Counted from the stretch's first letter, positions 46,264 through 60,816 are shown. The stretch is 64,000 nt of DNA from Auanema rhodensis (GCA_964057225.1 OZ059894.1:11480131-11544130); one strand, 5' to 3'. Numbers and translations are program-made. Notes: a model not told the origin generated them from the letters alone.

Positions 46264-47440
46264 ACAGTAAAAAGTCCAATCAAGAGAGAAATTTTTTCAA
46301 CACATAGTTGTTTTTTTTTTAAATATCATTGTTTTTCCTCATAACTCGGTTTAAACTCGTTCTAACCCGTTGAAATACGTCTAGAAAGTCTTTATAACAT
46401 GCATATGTATGATAGAACTTCATATTTATTGTAATAGAAAATTTTATTTTCAGACGTCTTGGTTAACAATGATATGTTTTACCCCCTTATAATTTTTATC
46501 ATAATGTTCCTTATACGGAACGCTCAATGAAACTTGCTTCCAGAAAAATTTCTTTCTATTTTTTCTTCATATGTACGTAGATACTATAGAGAACTATGAT
46601 AGAAAACTTTAACATTCACGAAATCATCATTTCTCATTACGCTACGGAGGTTTAAAAAGCTGTGTTTTACCTTATAATAGACCGGAAAACCCTTGTGTTA
46701 AAACTGGACCGTTTTTACACATATAAAAATGTCCCGTATTCGGGACCCTAATGTAACTTTTGATTCCCTATATTTTTTTTCATGAAATTTACAATCTACT
46801 GTAGAAAGAAGAATTATTTTTATAAAAACTGTAAATTTTTGAAAAATGAAAACAAAACGAAAACAAAAACAACTTTTTTTTGAACATTTTCTCACACAAG
46901 GGTCCCCCCTTACCTACTTTTTTTCTCATTACTCGTTTCAACCTCATCCGATCACTCTGCAAACATGTTTAATCGTTCTAACTTGTTGAAATACGTCTTA
47001 AAAGTCTAAACAACATGCATATGCATAATAGAAACCACCCGAATAGGCCCCCACGCACTAAACGAGATATATACATTACCAGTATAGTAATAGAACACAT
47101 ATTGAAGATTAATTCGATAAGAACAATTTATTGACGTAGAGAATGTTTGTTCCGAAAAACTACAATATTAAACTATAAAAGTAACAAAAGCGTAGAGGCA
47201 GCAAAGACATGAATAAACATAAATGTAAATACAGAATTACCAGGTAGTACATAAGTATGACAAAAAATTATAAGAAAGCCATGAAAATAGAAGGTTTGTG
47301 AACAAATGAGAGGTACATCTTTGATCGTATAGTCATTTCTAAACCGTTCGTATGCTGCAGCATCGTCATAAGCGTCACTCAAGTTGAATTTCCATGTGTA
47401 CTACACGATTTTCATTCTTATTGTTACATTCTTTCCCTGA

Positions 47441-47629
47441 GGGAATGGGCCGTTCCCGCCAGCAGTGCAAGAGCGGGTCGACCCGTGAGGTGGAGCTAGC
47501 AAGCCAGCATCTACCTCAAGTCTCAAAAATCGGTTAACCTTATTGTGAACCAATGGAACACATATCGAAGGTTAATTCGATAAGAACGATTACTACACTT
47601 TGATCTTAGCCAAAAGGCCGAGAAGCGAT
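47441..47629 (-). ncRNA. U2 snRNA, unit 16
   Basis: Intact 189-nt copy. Confidence 0.96.
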
Positions 47630-48071
47630 ACAGCATAGCCATGAGTATCAAAGACATCAAGCAAATGTATCGTACTTGTTACGAGTGCACTCTCTCATTT
47701 GAATATAAAAGTGTGGTTTGACAATCTTGACTGTACAGGTCATAAATGGCTCATATAAACTGTGGATTTACTCAACTTTTGGACTTATTTTTTTCTTATT
47801 CGAAGCGCTGCACTTTTTTCTATTCTTTTTATTCAAATACTTGTATATAGTTTTATATGTACGGTTGCAAAGTTTCCGAATATTTTATATATTTTTATAC
47901 AATAATTAGGAGAAGGTTAATACAATGAAATCTCCCAACTTTACAGTGTTTGTATTGCTTACAGTATCTAGAACAACCACTCTTGTAATATTAGAGCACA
48001 TATCAATCAACAACTTTTTCTAGTTATCAAAGCTTTTTTATTTCTTCAAGATATTTCAAATAAAATATAAA

Positions 48072-48190
48072 AGCTTACGACACCCGGGATTCCCAAGCCG
48101 TCTCCGATCCAAGTACTAACCGGGCCCAACGTTGCTTGACTTGCCAGATCGGACGGGATGGCGTACTTTCAACGTGGTATGGTCGTAAGC
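48072..48190 (-). rRNA. 5S rRNA, unit 16 copy A
   Basis: A-type flanks. Confidence 0.96.
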
Positions 48191-48431
48191 AATGTTATAT
48201 TCTTCATTATCAGTTATATCACTCTAAATCTTGTTGTTAATAGTTAGGACCACAAAGAAAACAACAGGAACAGTAACAAATGAAATGCCCAAACTTTACA
48301 GTGTTCGAGTTATTTACAGTATCTAAGACTACCTCTGTCGTGTTATTAGAGCAAACATTCGATTAACAACAACTTTTTTTTAGTTATCAAAGCTTTTTTA
48401 TTTCTTCAAAAAATTTCAAATAAAATATAAA

Positions 48432-48550
48432 AGCTTACGACACCCGGGATTCCCAAGCCGTCTCCGATCCAAGTACTAACCGGGCCCAACGTTGCTTGAC
48501 TTGCCAGATCGGACGGGATGGCGTACTTTCAACGTGGTATGGTCGTAAGC
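48432..48550 (-). rRNA. 5S rRNA, unit 16 copy B
   Basis: B-type flanks. Confidence 0.96.
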
Positions 48551-48692
48551 AATGTCATATTCTTCATTATCAGTTATATCACTCTAAATCTTGTTGTTAA
48601 TAGATACGACCACAAAGAAAACAACAGGAACAGTAACAATAACAAAAAAAATTTTTTTTTCACCTATGTGTCTAAAGGTTAGCCATGTATCC

Positions 48693-48736
<44 letters not shown>

Positions 48737-49913
48737 ACAGTAAAAAGTCCAATCAAGAGAGAAATTTTTTCAACACATAGTTGTTTTTTTTTTAAATATC
48801 ATTGTTTTTCCTCATAACTCGGTTTAAACTCGTTCTAACCCGTTGAAATACGTCTAGAAAGTCTTTATAACATGCATATGTATGATAGAACTTCATATTT
48901 ATTGTAATAGAAAATTTTATTTTCAGACGTCTTGGTTAACAATGATATGTTTTACCCCCTTATAATTTTTATCATAATGTTCCTTATACGGAACGCTCAA
49001 TGAAACTTGCTTCCAGAAAAATTTCTTTCTATTTTTTCTTCATATGTACGTAGATACTATAGAGAACTATGATAGAAAACTTTAACATTCACGAAATCAT
49101 CATTTCTCATTACGCTACGGAGGTTTAAAAAGCTGTGTTTTACCTTATAATAGACCGGAAAACCCTTGTGTTAAAACTGGACCGTTTTTACACATATAAA
49201 AATGTCCCGTATTCGGGACCCTAATGTAACTTTTGATTCCCTATATTTTTTTTCATGAAATTTACAATCTACTGTAGAAAGAAGAATTATTTTTATAAAA
49301 ACTGTAAATTTTTGAAAAATGAAAACAAAACGAAAACAAAAACAACTTTTTTTTGAACATTTTCTCACACAAGGGTCCCCCCTTACCTACTTTTTTTCTC
49401 ATTACTCGTTTCAACCTCATCCGATCACTCTGCAAACATGTTTAATCGTTCTAACTTGTTGAAATACGTCTTAAAAGTCTAAACAACATGCATATGCATA
49501 ATAGAAACCACCCGAATAGGCCCCCACGCACTAAACGAGATATATACATTACCAGTATAGTAATAGAACACATATTGAAGATTAATTCGATAAGAACAAT
49601 TTATTGACGTAGAGAATGTTTGTTCCGAAAAACTACAATATTAAACTATAAAAGTAACAAAAGCGTAGAGGCAGCAAAGACATGAATAAACATAAATGTA
49701 AATACAGAATTACCAGGTAGTACATAAGTATGACAAAAAATTATAAGAAAGCCATGAAAATAGAAGGTTTGTGAACAAATGAGAGGTACATCTTTGATCG
49801 TATAGTCATTTCTAAACCGTTCGTATGCTGCAGCATCGTCATAAGCGTCACTCAAGTTGAATTTCCATGTGTACTACACGATTTTCATTCTTATTGTTAC
49901 ATTCTTTCCCTGA

Positions 49914-50102
49914 GGGAATGGGCCGTTCCCGCCAGCAGTGCAAGAGCGGGTCGACCCGTGAGGTGGAGCTAGCAAGCCAGCATCTACCTCAAGTCTCAAA
50001 AATCGGTTAACCTTATTGTGAACCAATGGAACACATATCGAAGGTTAATTCGATAAGAACGATTACTACACTTTGATCTTAGCCAAAAGGCCGAGAAGCG
50101 AT
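49914..50102 (-). ncRNA. U2 snRNA, unit 17
   Basis: Intact 189-nt copy. Confidence 0.96.
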
Positions 50103-50544
50103 ACAGCATAGCCATGAGTATCAAAGACATCAAGCAAATGTATCGTACTTGTTACGAGTGCACTCTCTCATTTGAATATAAAAGTGTGGTTTGACAATCT
50201 TGACTGTACAGGTCATAAATGGCTCATATAAACTGTGGATTTACTCAACTTTTGGACTTATTTTTTTCTTATTCGAAGCGCTGCACTTTTTTCTATTCTT
50301 TTTATTCAAATACTTGTATATAGTTTTATATGTACGGTTGCAAAGTTTCCGAATATTTTATATATTTTTATACAATAATTAGGAGAAGGTTAATACAATG
50401 AAATCTCCCAACTTTACAGTGTTTGTATTGCTTACAGTATCTAGAACAACCACTCTTGTAATATTAGAGCACATATCAATCAACAACTTTTTCTAGTTAT
50501 CAAAGCTTTTTTATTTCTTCAAGATATTTCAAATAAAATATAAA

Positions 50545-50663
50545 AGCTTACGACACCCGGGATTCCCAAGCCGTCTCCGATCCAAGTACTAACCGGGCCC
50601 AACGTTGCTTGACTTGCCAGATCGGACGGGATGGCGTACTTTCAACGTGGTATGGTCGTAAGC
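50545..50663 (-). rRNA. 5S rRNA, unit 17 copy A
   Basis: A-type flanks. Confidence 0.96.
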
Positions 50664-50904
50664 AATGTTATATTCTTCATTATCAGTTATATCACTCTAA
50701 ATCTTGTTGTTAATAGTTAGGACCACAAAGAAAACAACAGGAACAGTAACAAATGAAATGCCCAAACTTTACAGTGTTCGAGTTATTTACAGTATCTAAG
50801 ACTACCTCTGTCGTGTTATTAGAGCAAACATTCGATTAACAACAACTTTTTTTTAGTTATCAAAGCTTTTTTATTTCTTCAAAAAATTTCAAATAAAATA
50901 TAAA

Positions 50905-51023
50905 AGCTTACGACACCCGGGATTCCCAAGCCGTCTCCGATCCAAGTACTAACCGGGCCCAACGTTGCTTGACTTGCCAGATCGGACGGGATGGCGTACT
51001 TTCAACGTGGTATGGTCGTAAGC
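50905..51023 (-). rRNA. 5S rRNA, unit 17 copy B
   Basis: B-type flanks. Confidence 0.96.
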
Positions 51024-51165
51024 AATGTCATATTCTTCATTATCAGTTATATCACTCTAAATCTTGTTGTTAATAGATACGACCACAAAGAAAACAACAG
51101 GAACAGTAACAATAACAAAAAAAATTTTTTTTTCACCTATGTGTCTAAAGGTTAGCCATGTATCC

Positions 51166-51209
<44 letters not shown>

Positions 51210-52386
51210 ACAGTAAAAAGTCCAATCAAGAGAGAAATTTTTTCAACACATAGTTGTTTTTTTTTTAAATATCATTGTTTTTCCTCATAACTCGGTTTAA
51301 ACTCGTTCTAACCCGTTGAAATACGTCTAGAAAGTCTTTATAACATGCATATGTATGATAGAACTTCATATTTATTGTAATAGAAAATTTTATTTTCAGA
51401 CGTCTTGGTTAACAATGATATGTTTTACCCCCTTATAATTTTTATCATAATGTTCCTTATACGGAACGCTCAATGAAACTTGCTTCCAGAAAAATTTCTT
51501 TCTATTTTTTCTTCATATGTACGTAGATACTATAGAGAACTATGATAGAAAACTTTAACATTCACGAAATCATCATTTCTCATTACGCTACGGAGGTTTA
51601 AAAAGCTGTGTTTTACCTTATAATAGACCGGAAAACCCTTGTGTTAAAACTGGACCGTTTTTACACATATAAAAATGTCCCGTATTCGGGACCCTAATGT
51701 AACTTTTGATTCCCTATATTTTTTTTCATGAAATTTACAATCTACTGTAGAAAGAAGAATTATTTTTATAAAAACTGTAAATTTTTGAAAAATGAAAACA
51801 AAACGAAAACAAAAACAACTTTTTTTTGAACATTTTCTCACACAAGGGTCCCCCCTTACCTACTTTTTTTCTCATTACTCGTTTCAACCTCATCCGATCA
51901 CTCTGCAAACATGTTTAATCGTTCTAACTTGTTGAAATACGTCTTAAAAGTCTAAACAACATGCATATGCATAATAGAAACCACCCGAATAGGCCCCCAC
52001 GCACTAAACGAGATATATACATTACCAGTATAGTAATAGAACACATATTGAAGATTAATTCGATAAGAACAATTTATTGACGTAGAGAATGTTTGTTCCG
52101 AAAAACTACAATATTAAACTATAAAAGTAACAAAAGCGTAGAGGCAGCAAAGACATGAATAAACATAAATGTAAATACAGAATTACCAGGTAGTACATAA
52201 GTATGACAAAAAATTATAAGAAAGCCATGAAAATAGAAGGTTTGTGAACAAATGAGAGGTACATCTTTGATCGTATAGTCATTTCTAAACCGTTCGTATG
52301 CTGCAGCATCGTCATAAGCTTCACTCAAGTTGAATTTCCATGTGTACTACACGATTTTCATTCTTATTGTTACATTCTTTCCCTGA

Positions 52387-52575
52387 GGGAATGGGCCGTT
52401 CCCGCCAGCAGTGCAAGAGCGGGTCGACCCGTGAGGTGGAGCTAGCAAGCCAGCATCTACCTCAAGTCTCAAAAATCGGTTAACCTTATTGTGAACCAAT
52501 GGAACACATATCGAAGGTTAATTCGATAAGAACGATTACTACACTTTGATCTTAGCCAAAAGGCCGAGAAGCGAT
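52387..52575 (-). ncRNA. U2 snRNA, unit 18
   Basis: Intact 189-nt copy. Confidence 0.96.
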
Positions 52576-53017
52576 ACAGCATAGCCATGAGTATCAAAGA
52601 CATCAAGCAAATGTATCGTACTTGTTACGAGTGCACTCTCTCATTTGAATATAAAAGTGTGGTTTGACAATCTTGACTGTACAGGTCATAAATGGCTCAT
52701 ATAAACTGTGGATTTACTCAACTTTTGGACTTATTTTTTTCTTATTCGAAGCGCTGCACTTTTTTCTATTCTTTTTATTCAAATACTTGTATATAGTTTT
52801 ATATGTACGGTTGCAAAGTTTCCGAATATTTTATATATTTTTATACAATAATTAGGAGAAGGTTAATACAATGAAATCTCCCAACTTTACAGTGTTTGTA
52901 TTGCTTACAGTATCTAGAACAACCACTCTTGTAATATTAGAGCACATATCAATCAACAACTTTTTCTAGTTATCAAAGCTTTTTTATTTCTTCAAGATAT
53001 TTCAAATAAAATATAAA

Positions 53018-53136
53018 AGCTTACGACACCCGGGATTCCCAAGCCGTCTCCGATCCAAGTACTAACCGGGCCCAACGTTGCTTGACTTGCCAGATCGGAC
53101 GGGATGGCGTACTTTCAACGTGGTATGGTCGTAAGC
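53018..53136 (-). rRNA. 5S rRNA, unit 18 copy A
   Basis: A-type flanks. Confidence 0.96.
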
Positions 53137-53377
53137 AATGTTATATTCTTCATTATCAGTTATATCACTCTAAATCTTGTTGTTAATAGTTAGGACCACA
53201 AAGAAAACAACAGGAACAGTAACAAATGAAATGCCCAAACTTTACAGTGTTCGAGTTATTTACAGTATCTAAGACTACCTCTGTCGTGTTATTAGAGCAA
53301 ACATTCGATTAACAACAACTTTTTTTTAGTTATCAAAGCTTTTTTATTTCTTCAAAAAATTTCAAATAAAATATAAA

Positions 53378-53496
53378 AGCTTACGACACCCGGGATTCCC
53401 AAGCCGTCTCCGATCCAAGTACTAACCGGGCCCAACGTTGCTTGACTTGCCAGATCGGACGGGATGGCGTACTTTCAACGTGGTATGGTCGTAAGC
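53378..53496 (-). rRNA. 5S rRNA, unit 18 copy B
   Basis: B-type flanks. Confidence 0.96.
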
Positions 53497-53638
53497 AATG
53501 TCATATTCTTCATTATCAGTTATATCACTCTAAATCTTGTTGTTAATAGATACGACCACAAAGAAAACAACAGGAACAGTAACAATAACAAAAAAAATTT
53601 TTTTTTCACCTATGTGTCTAAAGGTTAGCCATGTATCC

Positions 53639-53692
<54 letters not shown>

Positions 53693-54869
53693 ACAGTAAA
53701 AAGTCCAATCAAGAGAGAAATTTTTTCAACACATAGTTGTTTTTTTTTTAAATATCATTGTTTTTCCTCATAACTCGGTTTAAACTCGTTCTAACCCGTT
53801 GAAATACGTCTAGAAAGTCTTTATAACATGCATATGTATGATAGAACTTCATATTTATTGTAATAGAAAATTTTATTTTCAGACGTCTTGGTTAACAATG
53901 ATATGTTTTACCCCCTTATAATTTTTATCATAATGTTCCTTATACGGAACGCTCAATGAAACTTGCTTCCAGAAAAATTTCTTTCTATTTTTTCTTCATA
54001 TGTACGTAGATACTATAGAGAACTATGATAGAAAACTTTAACATTCACGAAATCATCATTTCTCATTACGCTACGGAGGTTTAAAAAGCTGTGTTTTACC
54101 TTATAATAGACCGGAAAACCCTTGTGTTAAAACTGGACCGTTTTTACACATATAAAAATGTCCCGTATTCGGGACCCTAATGTAACTTTTGATTCCCTAT
54201 ATTTTTTTTCATGAAATTTACAATCTACTGTAGAAAGAAGAATTATTTTTATAAAAACTGTAAATTTTTGAAAAATGAAAACAAAACGAAAACAAAAACA
54301 ACTTTTTTTTGAACATTTTCTCACACAAGGGTCCCCCCTTACCTACTTTTTTTCTCATTACTCGTTTCAACCTCATCCGATCACTCTGCAAACATGTTTA
54401 ATCGTTCTAACTTGTTGAAATACGTCTTAAAAGTCTAAACAACATGCATATGCATAATAGAAACCACCCGAATAGGCCCCCACGCACTAAACGAGATATA
54501 TACATTACCAGTATAGTAATAGAACACATATTGAAGATTAATTCGATAAGAACAATTTATTGACGTAGAGAATGTTTGTTCCGAAAAACTACAATATTAA
54601 ACTATAAAAGTAACAAAAGCGTAGAGGCAGCAAAGACATGAATAAACATAAATGTAAATACAGAATTACCAGGTAGTACATAAGTATGACAAAAAATTAT
54701 AAGAAAGCCATGAAAATAGAAGGTTTGTGAACAAATGAGAGGTACATCTTTGATCGTATAGTCATTTCTAAACCGTTCGTATGCTGCAGCATCGTCATAA
54801 GCGTCACTCAAGTTGAATTTCCATGTGTACTACACGATTTTCATTCTTATTGTTACATTCTTTCCCTGA

Positions 54870-55058
54870 GGGAATGGGCCGTTCCCGCCAGCAGTGCAAG
54901 AGCGGGTCGACCCGTGAGGTGGAGCTAGCAAGCCAGCATCTACCTCAAGTCTCAAAAATCGGTTAACCTTATTGTGAACCAATGGAACACATATCGAAGG
55001 TTAATTCGATAAGAACGATTACTACACTTTGATCTTAGCCAAAAGGCCGAGAAGCGAT
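54870..55058 (-). ncRNA. U2 snRNA, unit 19
   Basis: Intact 189-nt copy. Confidence 0.96.
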
Positions 55059-55500
55059 ACAGCATAGCCATGAGTATCAAAGACATCAAGCAAATGTATC
55101 GTACTTGTTACGAGTGCACTCTCTCATTTGAATATAAAAGTGTGGTTTGACAATCTTGACTGTACAGGTCATAAATGGCTCATATAAACTGTGGATTTAC
55201 TCAACTTTTGGACTTATTTTTTTCTTATTCGAAGCGCTGCACTTTTTTCTATTCTTTTTATTCAAATACTTGTATATAGTTTTATATGTACGGTTGCAAA
55301 GTTTCCGAATATTTTATATATTTTTATACAATAATTAGGAGAAGGTTAATACAATGAAATCTCCCAACTTTACAGTGTTTGTATTGCTTACAGTATCTAG
55401 AACAACCACTCTTGTAATATTAGAGCACATATCAATCAACAACTTTTTCTAGTTATCAAAGCTTTTTTATTTCTTCAAGATATTTCAAATAAAATATAAA

Positions 55501-55619
55501 AGCTTACGACACCCGGGATTCCCAAGCCGTCTCCGATCCAAGTACTAACCGGGCCCAACGTTGCTTGACTTGCCAGATCGGACGGGATGGCGTACTTTCA
55601 ACGTGGTATGGTCGTAAGC
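55501..55619 (-). rRNA. 5S rRNA, unit 19 copy A
   Basis: A-type flanks. Confidence 0.96.
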
Positions 55620-55860
55620 AATGTTATATTCTTCATTATCAGTTATATCACTCTAAATCTTGTTGTTAATAGTTAGGACCACAAAGAAAACAACAGGAAC
55701 AGTAACAAATGAAATGCCCAAACTTTACAGTGTTCGAGTTATTTACAGTATCTAAGACTACCTCTGTCGTGTTATTAGAGCAAACATTCGATTAACAACA
55801 ACTTTTTTTTAGTTATCAAAGCTTTTTTATTTCTTCAAAAAATTTCAAATAAAATATAAA

Positions 55861-55979
55861 AGCTTACGACACCCGGGATTCCCAAGCCGTCTCCGATCCA
55901 AGTACTAACCGGGCCCAACGTTGCTTGACTTGCCAGATCGGACGGGATGGCGTACTTTCAACGTGGTATGGTCGTAAGC
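55861..55979 (-). rRNA. 5S rRNA, unit 19 copy B
   Basis: B-type flanks. Confidence 0.96.
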
Positions 55980-56121
55980 AATGTCATATTCTTCATTATC
56001 AGTTATATCACTCTAAATCTTGTTGTTAATAGATACGACCACAAAGAAAACAACAGGAACAGTAACAATAACAAAAAAAAATTTTTTTTCACCTATGTGT
56101 CTAAAGGTTAGCCATGTATCC

Positions 56122-56169
<48 letters not shown>

Positions 56170-57346
56170 ACAGTAAAAAGTCCAATCAAGAGAGAAATTT
56201 TTTCAACACATAGTTGTTTTTTTTTTAAATATCATTGTTTTTCCTCATAACTCGGTTTAAACTCGTTCTAACCCGTTGAAATACGTCTAGAAAGTCTTTA
56301 TAACATGCATATGTATGATAGAACTTCATATTTATTGTAATAGAAAATTTTATTTTCAGACGTCTTGGTTAACAATGATATGTTTTACCCCCTTATAATT
56401 TTTATCATAATGTTCCTTATACGGAACGCTCAATGAAACTTGCTTCCAGAAAAATTTCTTTCTATTTTTTCTTCATATGTACGTAGATACTACAGAGAAC
56501 TATGATAGAAAACTTTAACATTCACGAAATCATCATTTCTCATTACGCTACGGAGGTTTAAAAAGCTGTGTTTTACCTTATAATAGACCGGAAAACCCTT
56601 GTGTTAAAACTGGACCGTTTTTACACATATAAAAATGTCCCGTATTCGGGACCCTAATGTAACTTTTGATTCCCTATATTTTTTTTCATGAAATTTACAA
56701 TCTACTGTAGAAAGAAGAATTATTTTTATAAAAACTGTAAATTTTTGAAAAATGAAAACAAAACGAAAACAAAAACAACTTTTTTTTGAACATTTTCTCA
56801 CACAAGGGTCCCCCCTTACCTACTTTTTTTCTCATTACTCGTTTCAACCTCATCCGATCACTCTGCAAACATGTTTAATCGTTCTAACTTGTTGAAATAC
56901 GTCTTAAAAGTCTAAACAACATGCATATGCATAATAGAAACCACCCGAATAGGCCCCCACGCACTAAACGAGATATATACATTACCAGTATAGTAATAGA
57001 ACACATATTGAAGATTAATTCGATAAGAACAATTTATTGACGTAGAGAATGTTTGTTCCGAAAAACTACAATATTAAACTATAAAAGTAACAAAAGCGTA
57101 GAGGCAGCAAAGACATGAATAAACATAAATGTAAATACAGAATTACCAGGTAGTACATAAGTATGACAAAAAATTATAAGAAAGCCATGAAAATAGAAGG
57201 TTTGTGAACAAATGAGAGGTACATCTTTGATCGTATAGTCATTTCTAAACCGTTCGTATGCTGCAGCATCGTCATAAGCGTCACTCAAGTTGAATTTCCA
57301 TGTGTACTACACGATTTTCATTCTTATTGTTACATTCTTTCCCTGA

Positions 57347-57535
57347 GGGAATGGGCCGTTCCCGCCAGCAGTGCAAGAGCGGGTCGACCCGTGAGGTGGA
57401 GCTAGCAAGCCAGCATCTACCTCAAGTCTCAAAAATCGGTTAACCTTATTGTGAACCAATGGAACACATATCGAAGGTTAATTCGATAAGAACGATTACT
57501 ACACTTTGATCTTAGCCAAAAGGCCGAGAAGCGAT
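57347..57535 (-). ncRNA. U2 snRNA, unit 20
   Basis: Intact 189-nt copy. Confidence 0.96.
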
Positions 57536-57977
57536 ACAGCATAGCCATGAGTATCAAAGACATCAAGCAAATGTATCGTACTTGTTACGAGTGCACTCTC
57601 TCATTTGAATATAAAAGTGTGGTTTGACAATCTTGACTGTACAGGTCATAAATGGCTCATATAAACTGTGGATTTACTCAACTTTTGGACTTATTTTTTT
57701 CTTATTCGAAGCGCTGCACTTTTTTCTATTCTTTTTATTCAAATACTTGTATATAGTTTTATATGTACGGTTGCAAAGTTTCCGAATATTTTATATATTT
57801 TTATACAATAATTAGGAGAAGGTTAATACAATGAAATCTCCCAACTTTACAGTGTTTGTATTGCTTACAGTATCTAGAACAACCACTCTTGTAATATTAG
57901 AGCACATATCAATCAACAACTTTTTCTAGTTATCAAAGCTTTTTTATTTCTTCAAGATATTTCAAATAAAATATAAA

Positions 57978-58096
57978 AGCTTACGACACCCGGGATTCCC
58001 AAGCCGTCTCCGATCCAAGTACTAACCGGGCCCAACGTTGCTTGACTTGCCAGATCGGACGGGATGGCGTACTTTCAACGTGGTATGGTCGTAAGC
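57978..58096 (-). rRNA. 5S rRNA, unit 20 copy A
   Basis: A-type flanks. Confidence 0.96.
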
Positions 58097-58337
58097 AATG
58101 TTATATTCTTCATTATCAGTTATATCACTCTAAATCTTGTTGTTAATAGTTAGGACCACAAAGAAAACAACAGGAACAGTAACAAATGAAATGCCCAAAC
58201 TTTACAGTGTTCGAGTTATTTACAGTATCTAAGACTACCTCTGTCGTGTTATTAGAGCAAACATTCGATTAACAACAACTTTTTTTTAGTTATCAAAGCT
58301 TTTTTATTTCTTCAAAAAATTTCAAATAAAATATAAA

Positions 58338-58456
58338 AGCTTACGACACCCGGGATTCCCAAGCCGTCTCCGATCCAAGTACTAACCGGGCCCAACGTTG
58401 CTTGACTTGCCAGATCGGACGGGATGGCGTACTTTCAACGTGGTATGGTCGTAAGC
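58338..58456 (-). rRNA. 5S rRNA, unit 20 copy B
   Basis: B-type flanks. Confidence 0.96.
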
Positions 58457-58598
58457 AATGTCATATTCTTCATTATCAGTTATATCACTCTAAATCTTGT
58501 TGTTAATAGATACGACCACAAAGAAAACAACAGGAACAGTAACAATAACAAAAAAAATTTTTTTTTCACCTATGTGTCTAAAGGTTAGCCATGTATCC

Positions 58599-58648
<50 letters not shown>

Positions 58649-59825
58649 ACAGTAAAAAGTCCAATCAAGAGAGAAATTTTTTCAACACATAGTTGTTTTT
58701 TTTTTAAATATCATTGTTTTTCCTCATAACTCGGTTTAAACTCGTTCTAACCCGTTGAAATACGTCTAGAAAGTCTTTATAACATGCATATGTATGATAG
58801 AACTTCATATTTATTGTAATAGAAAATTTTATTTTCAGACGTCTTGGTTAACAATGATATGTTTTACCCCCTTATAATTTTTATCATAATGTTCCTTATA
58901 CGGAACGCTCAATGAAACTTGCTTCCAGAAAAATTTCTTTCTATTTTTTCTTCATATGTACGTAGATACTATAGAGAACTATGATAGAAAACTTTAACAT
59001 TCACGAAATCATCATTTCTCATTACGCTACGGAGGTTTAAAAAGCTGTGTTTTACCTTATAATAGACCGGAAAACCCTTGTGTTAAAACTGGACCGTTTT
59101 TACACATATAAAAATGTCCCGTATTCGGGACCCTAATGTAACTTTTGATTCCCTATATTTTTTTTCATGAAATTTACAATCTACTGTAGAAAGAAGAATT
59201 ATTTTTATAAAAACTGTAAATTTTTGAAAAATGAAAACAAAACGAAAACAAAAACAACTTTTTTTTGAACATTTTCTCACACAAGGGTCCCCCCTTACCT
59301 ACTTTTTTTCTCATTACTCGTTTCAACCTCATCCGATCACTCTGCAAACATGTTTAATCGTTCTAACTTGTTGAAATACGTCTTAAAAGTCTAAACAACA
59401 TGCATATGCATAATAGAAACCACCCGAATAGGCCCCCACGCACTAAACGAGATATATACATTACCAGTATAGTAATAGAACACATATTGAAGATTAATTC
59501 GATAAGAACAATTTATTGACGTAGAGAATGTTTGTTCCGAAAAACTACAATATTAAACTATAAAAGTAACAAAAGCGTAGAGGCAGCAAAGACATGAATA
59601 AACATAAATGTAAATACAGAATTACCAGGTAGTACATAAGTATGACAAAAAATTATAAGAAAGCCATGAAAATAGAAGGTTTGTGAACAAATGAGAGGTA
59701 CATCTTTGATCGTATAGTCATTTCTAAACCGTTCGTATGCTGCAGCATCGTCATAAGCGTCACTCAAGTTGAATTTCCATGTGTACTACACGATTTTCAT
59801 TCTTATTGTTACATTCTTTCCCTGA

Positions 59826-60014
59826 GGGAATGGGCCGTTCCCGCCAGCAGTGCAAGAGCGGGTCGACCCGTGAGGTGGAGCTAGCAAGCCAGCATCTACC
59901 TCAAGTCTCAAAAATCGGTTAACCTTATTGTGAACCAATGGAACACATATCGAAGGTTAATTCGATAAGAACGATTACTACACTTTGATCTTAGCCAAAA
60001 GGCCGAGAAGCGAT
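59826..60014 (-). ncRNA. U2 snRNA, unit 21
   Basis: Intact 189-nt copy. Confidence 0.96.
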
Positions 60015-60456
60015 ACAGCATAGCCATGAGTATCAAAGACATCAAGCAAATGTATCGTACTTGTTACGAGTGCACTCTCTCATTTGAATATAAAAGTGTG
60101 GTTTGACAATCTTGACTGTACAGGTCATAAATGGCTCATATAAACTGTGGATTTACTCAACTTTTGGACTTATTTTTTTCTTATTCGAAGCGCTGCACTT
60201 TTTTCTATTCTTTTTATTCAAATACTTGTATATAGTTTTATATGTACGGTTGCAAAGTTTCCGAATATTTTATATATTTTTATACAATAATTAGGAGAAG
60301 GTTAATACAATGAAATCTCCCAACTTTACAGTGTTTGTATTGCTTACAGTATCTAGAACAACCACTCTTGTAATATTAGAGCACATATCAATCAACAACT
60401 TTTTCTAGTTATCAAAGCTTTTTTATTTCTTCAAGATATTTCAAATAAAATATAAA

Positions 60457-60575
60457 AGCTTACGACACCCGGGATTCCCAAGCCGTCTCCGATCCAAGTA
60501 CTAACCGGGCCCAACGTTGCTTGACTTGCCAGATCGGACGGGATGGCGTACTTTCAACGTGGTATGGTCGTAAGC
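60457..60575 (-). rRNA. 5S rRNA, unit 21 copy A
   Basis: A-type flanks. Confidence 0.96.
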
Positions 60576-60816
60576 AATGTTATATTCTTCATTATCAGTT
60601 ATATCACTCTAAATCTTGTTGTTAATAGTTAGGACCACAAAGAAAACAACAGGAACAGTAACAAATGAAATGCCCAAACTTTACAGTGTTCGAGTTATTT
60701 ACAGTATCTAAGACTACCTCTGTCGTGTTATTAGAGCAAACATTCGATTAACAACAACTTTTTTTTAGTTATCAAAGCTTTTTTATTTCTTCAAAAAATT
60801 TCAAATAAAATATAAA

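Larger units (their letters stand above)
44970..47440 (-). repeat. Array unit 15 (2,471 bp)
   Basis: Two 5S genes; TA tract 46225-46261 (37 bp); decayed U2 fragment 47091-47128. Gene-less: 45159-45600, 46080-47440. Confidence 0.92.
47441..49913 (-). repeat. Array unit 16 (2,473 bp)
   Basis: Two 5S genes; TA tract 48696-48734 (39 bp); decayed U2 fragment 49564-49601. Gene-less: 47630-48071, 48551-49913. Confidence 0.92.
49914..52386 (-). repeat. Array unit 17 (2,473 bp)
   Basis: Two 5S genes; TA tract 51169-51207 (39 bp); decayed U2 fragment 52037-52074; private g-to-t variant at 52320 (aagcttcac) just downstream of the next U2. Gene-less: 50103-50544, 51024-52386. Confidence 0.92.
52387..54869 (-). 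repeat. Array unit 18 (2,483 bp)
   Basis: Two 5S genes; TA tract 53642-53690 (49 bp); decayed U2 fragment 54520-54557. Gene-less: 52576-53017, 53497-54869. Confidence 0.92.
54870..57346 (-). repeat. Array unit 19 (2,477 bp)
   Basis: Two 5S genes; shifted A/T run near 56072-56090 as in unit 5; private variant tactacagag near 56490; TA tract 56125-56167 (43 bp); decayed U2 fragment 56997-57034. Gene-less: 55059-55500, 55980-57346. Confidence 0.92.
57347..59825 (-). repeat. Array unit 20 (2,479 bp)
   Basis: Two 5S genes; TA tract 58602-58646 (45 bp); decayed U2 fragment 59476-59513. Gene-less: 57536-57977, 58457-59825. Confidence 0.92.
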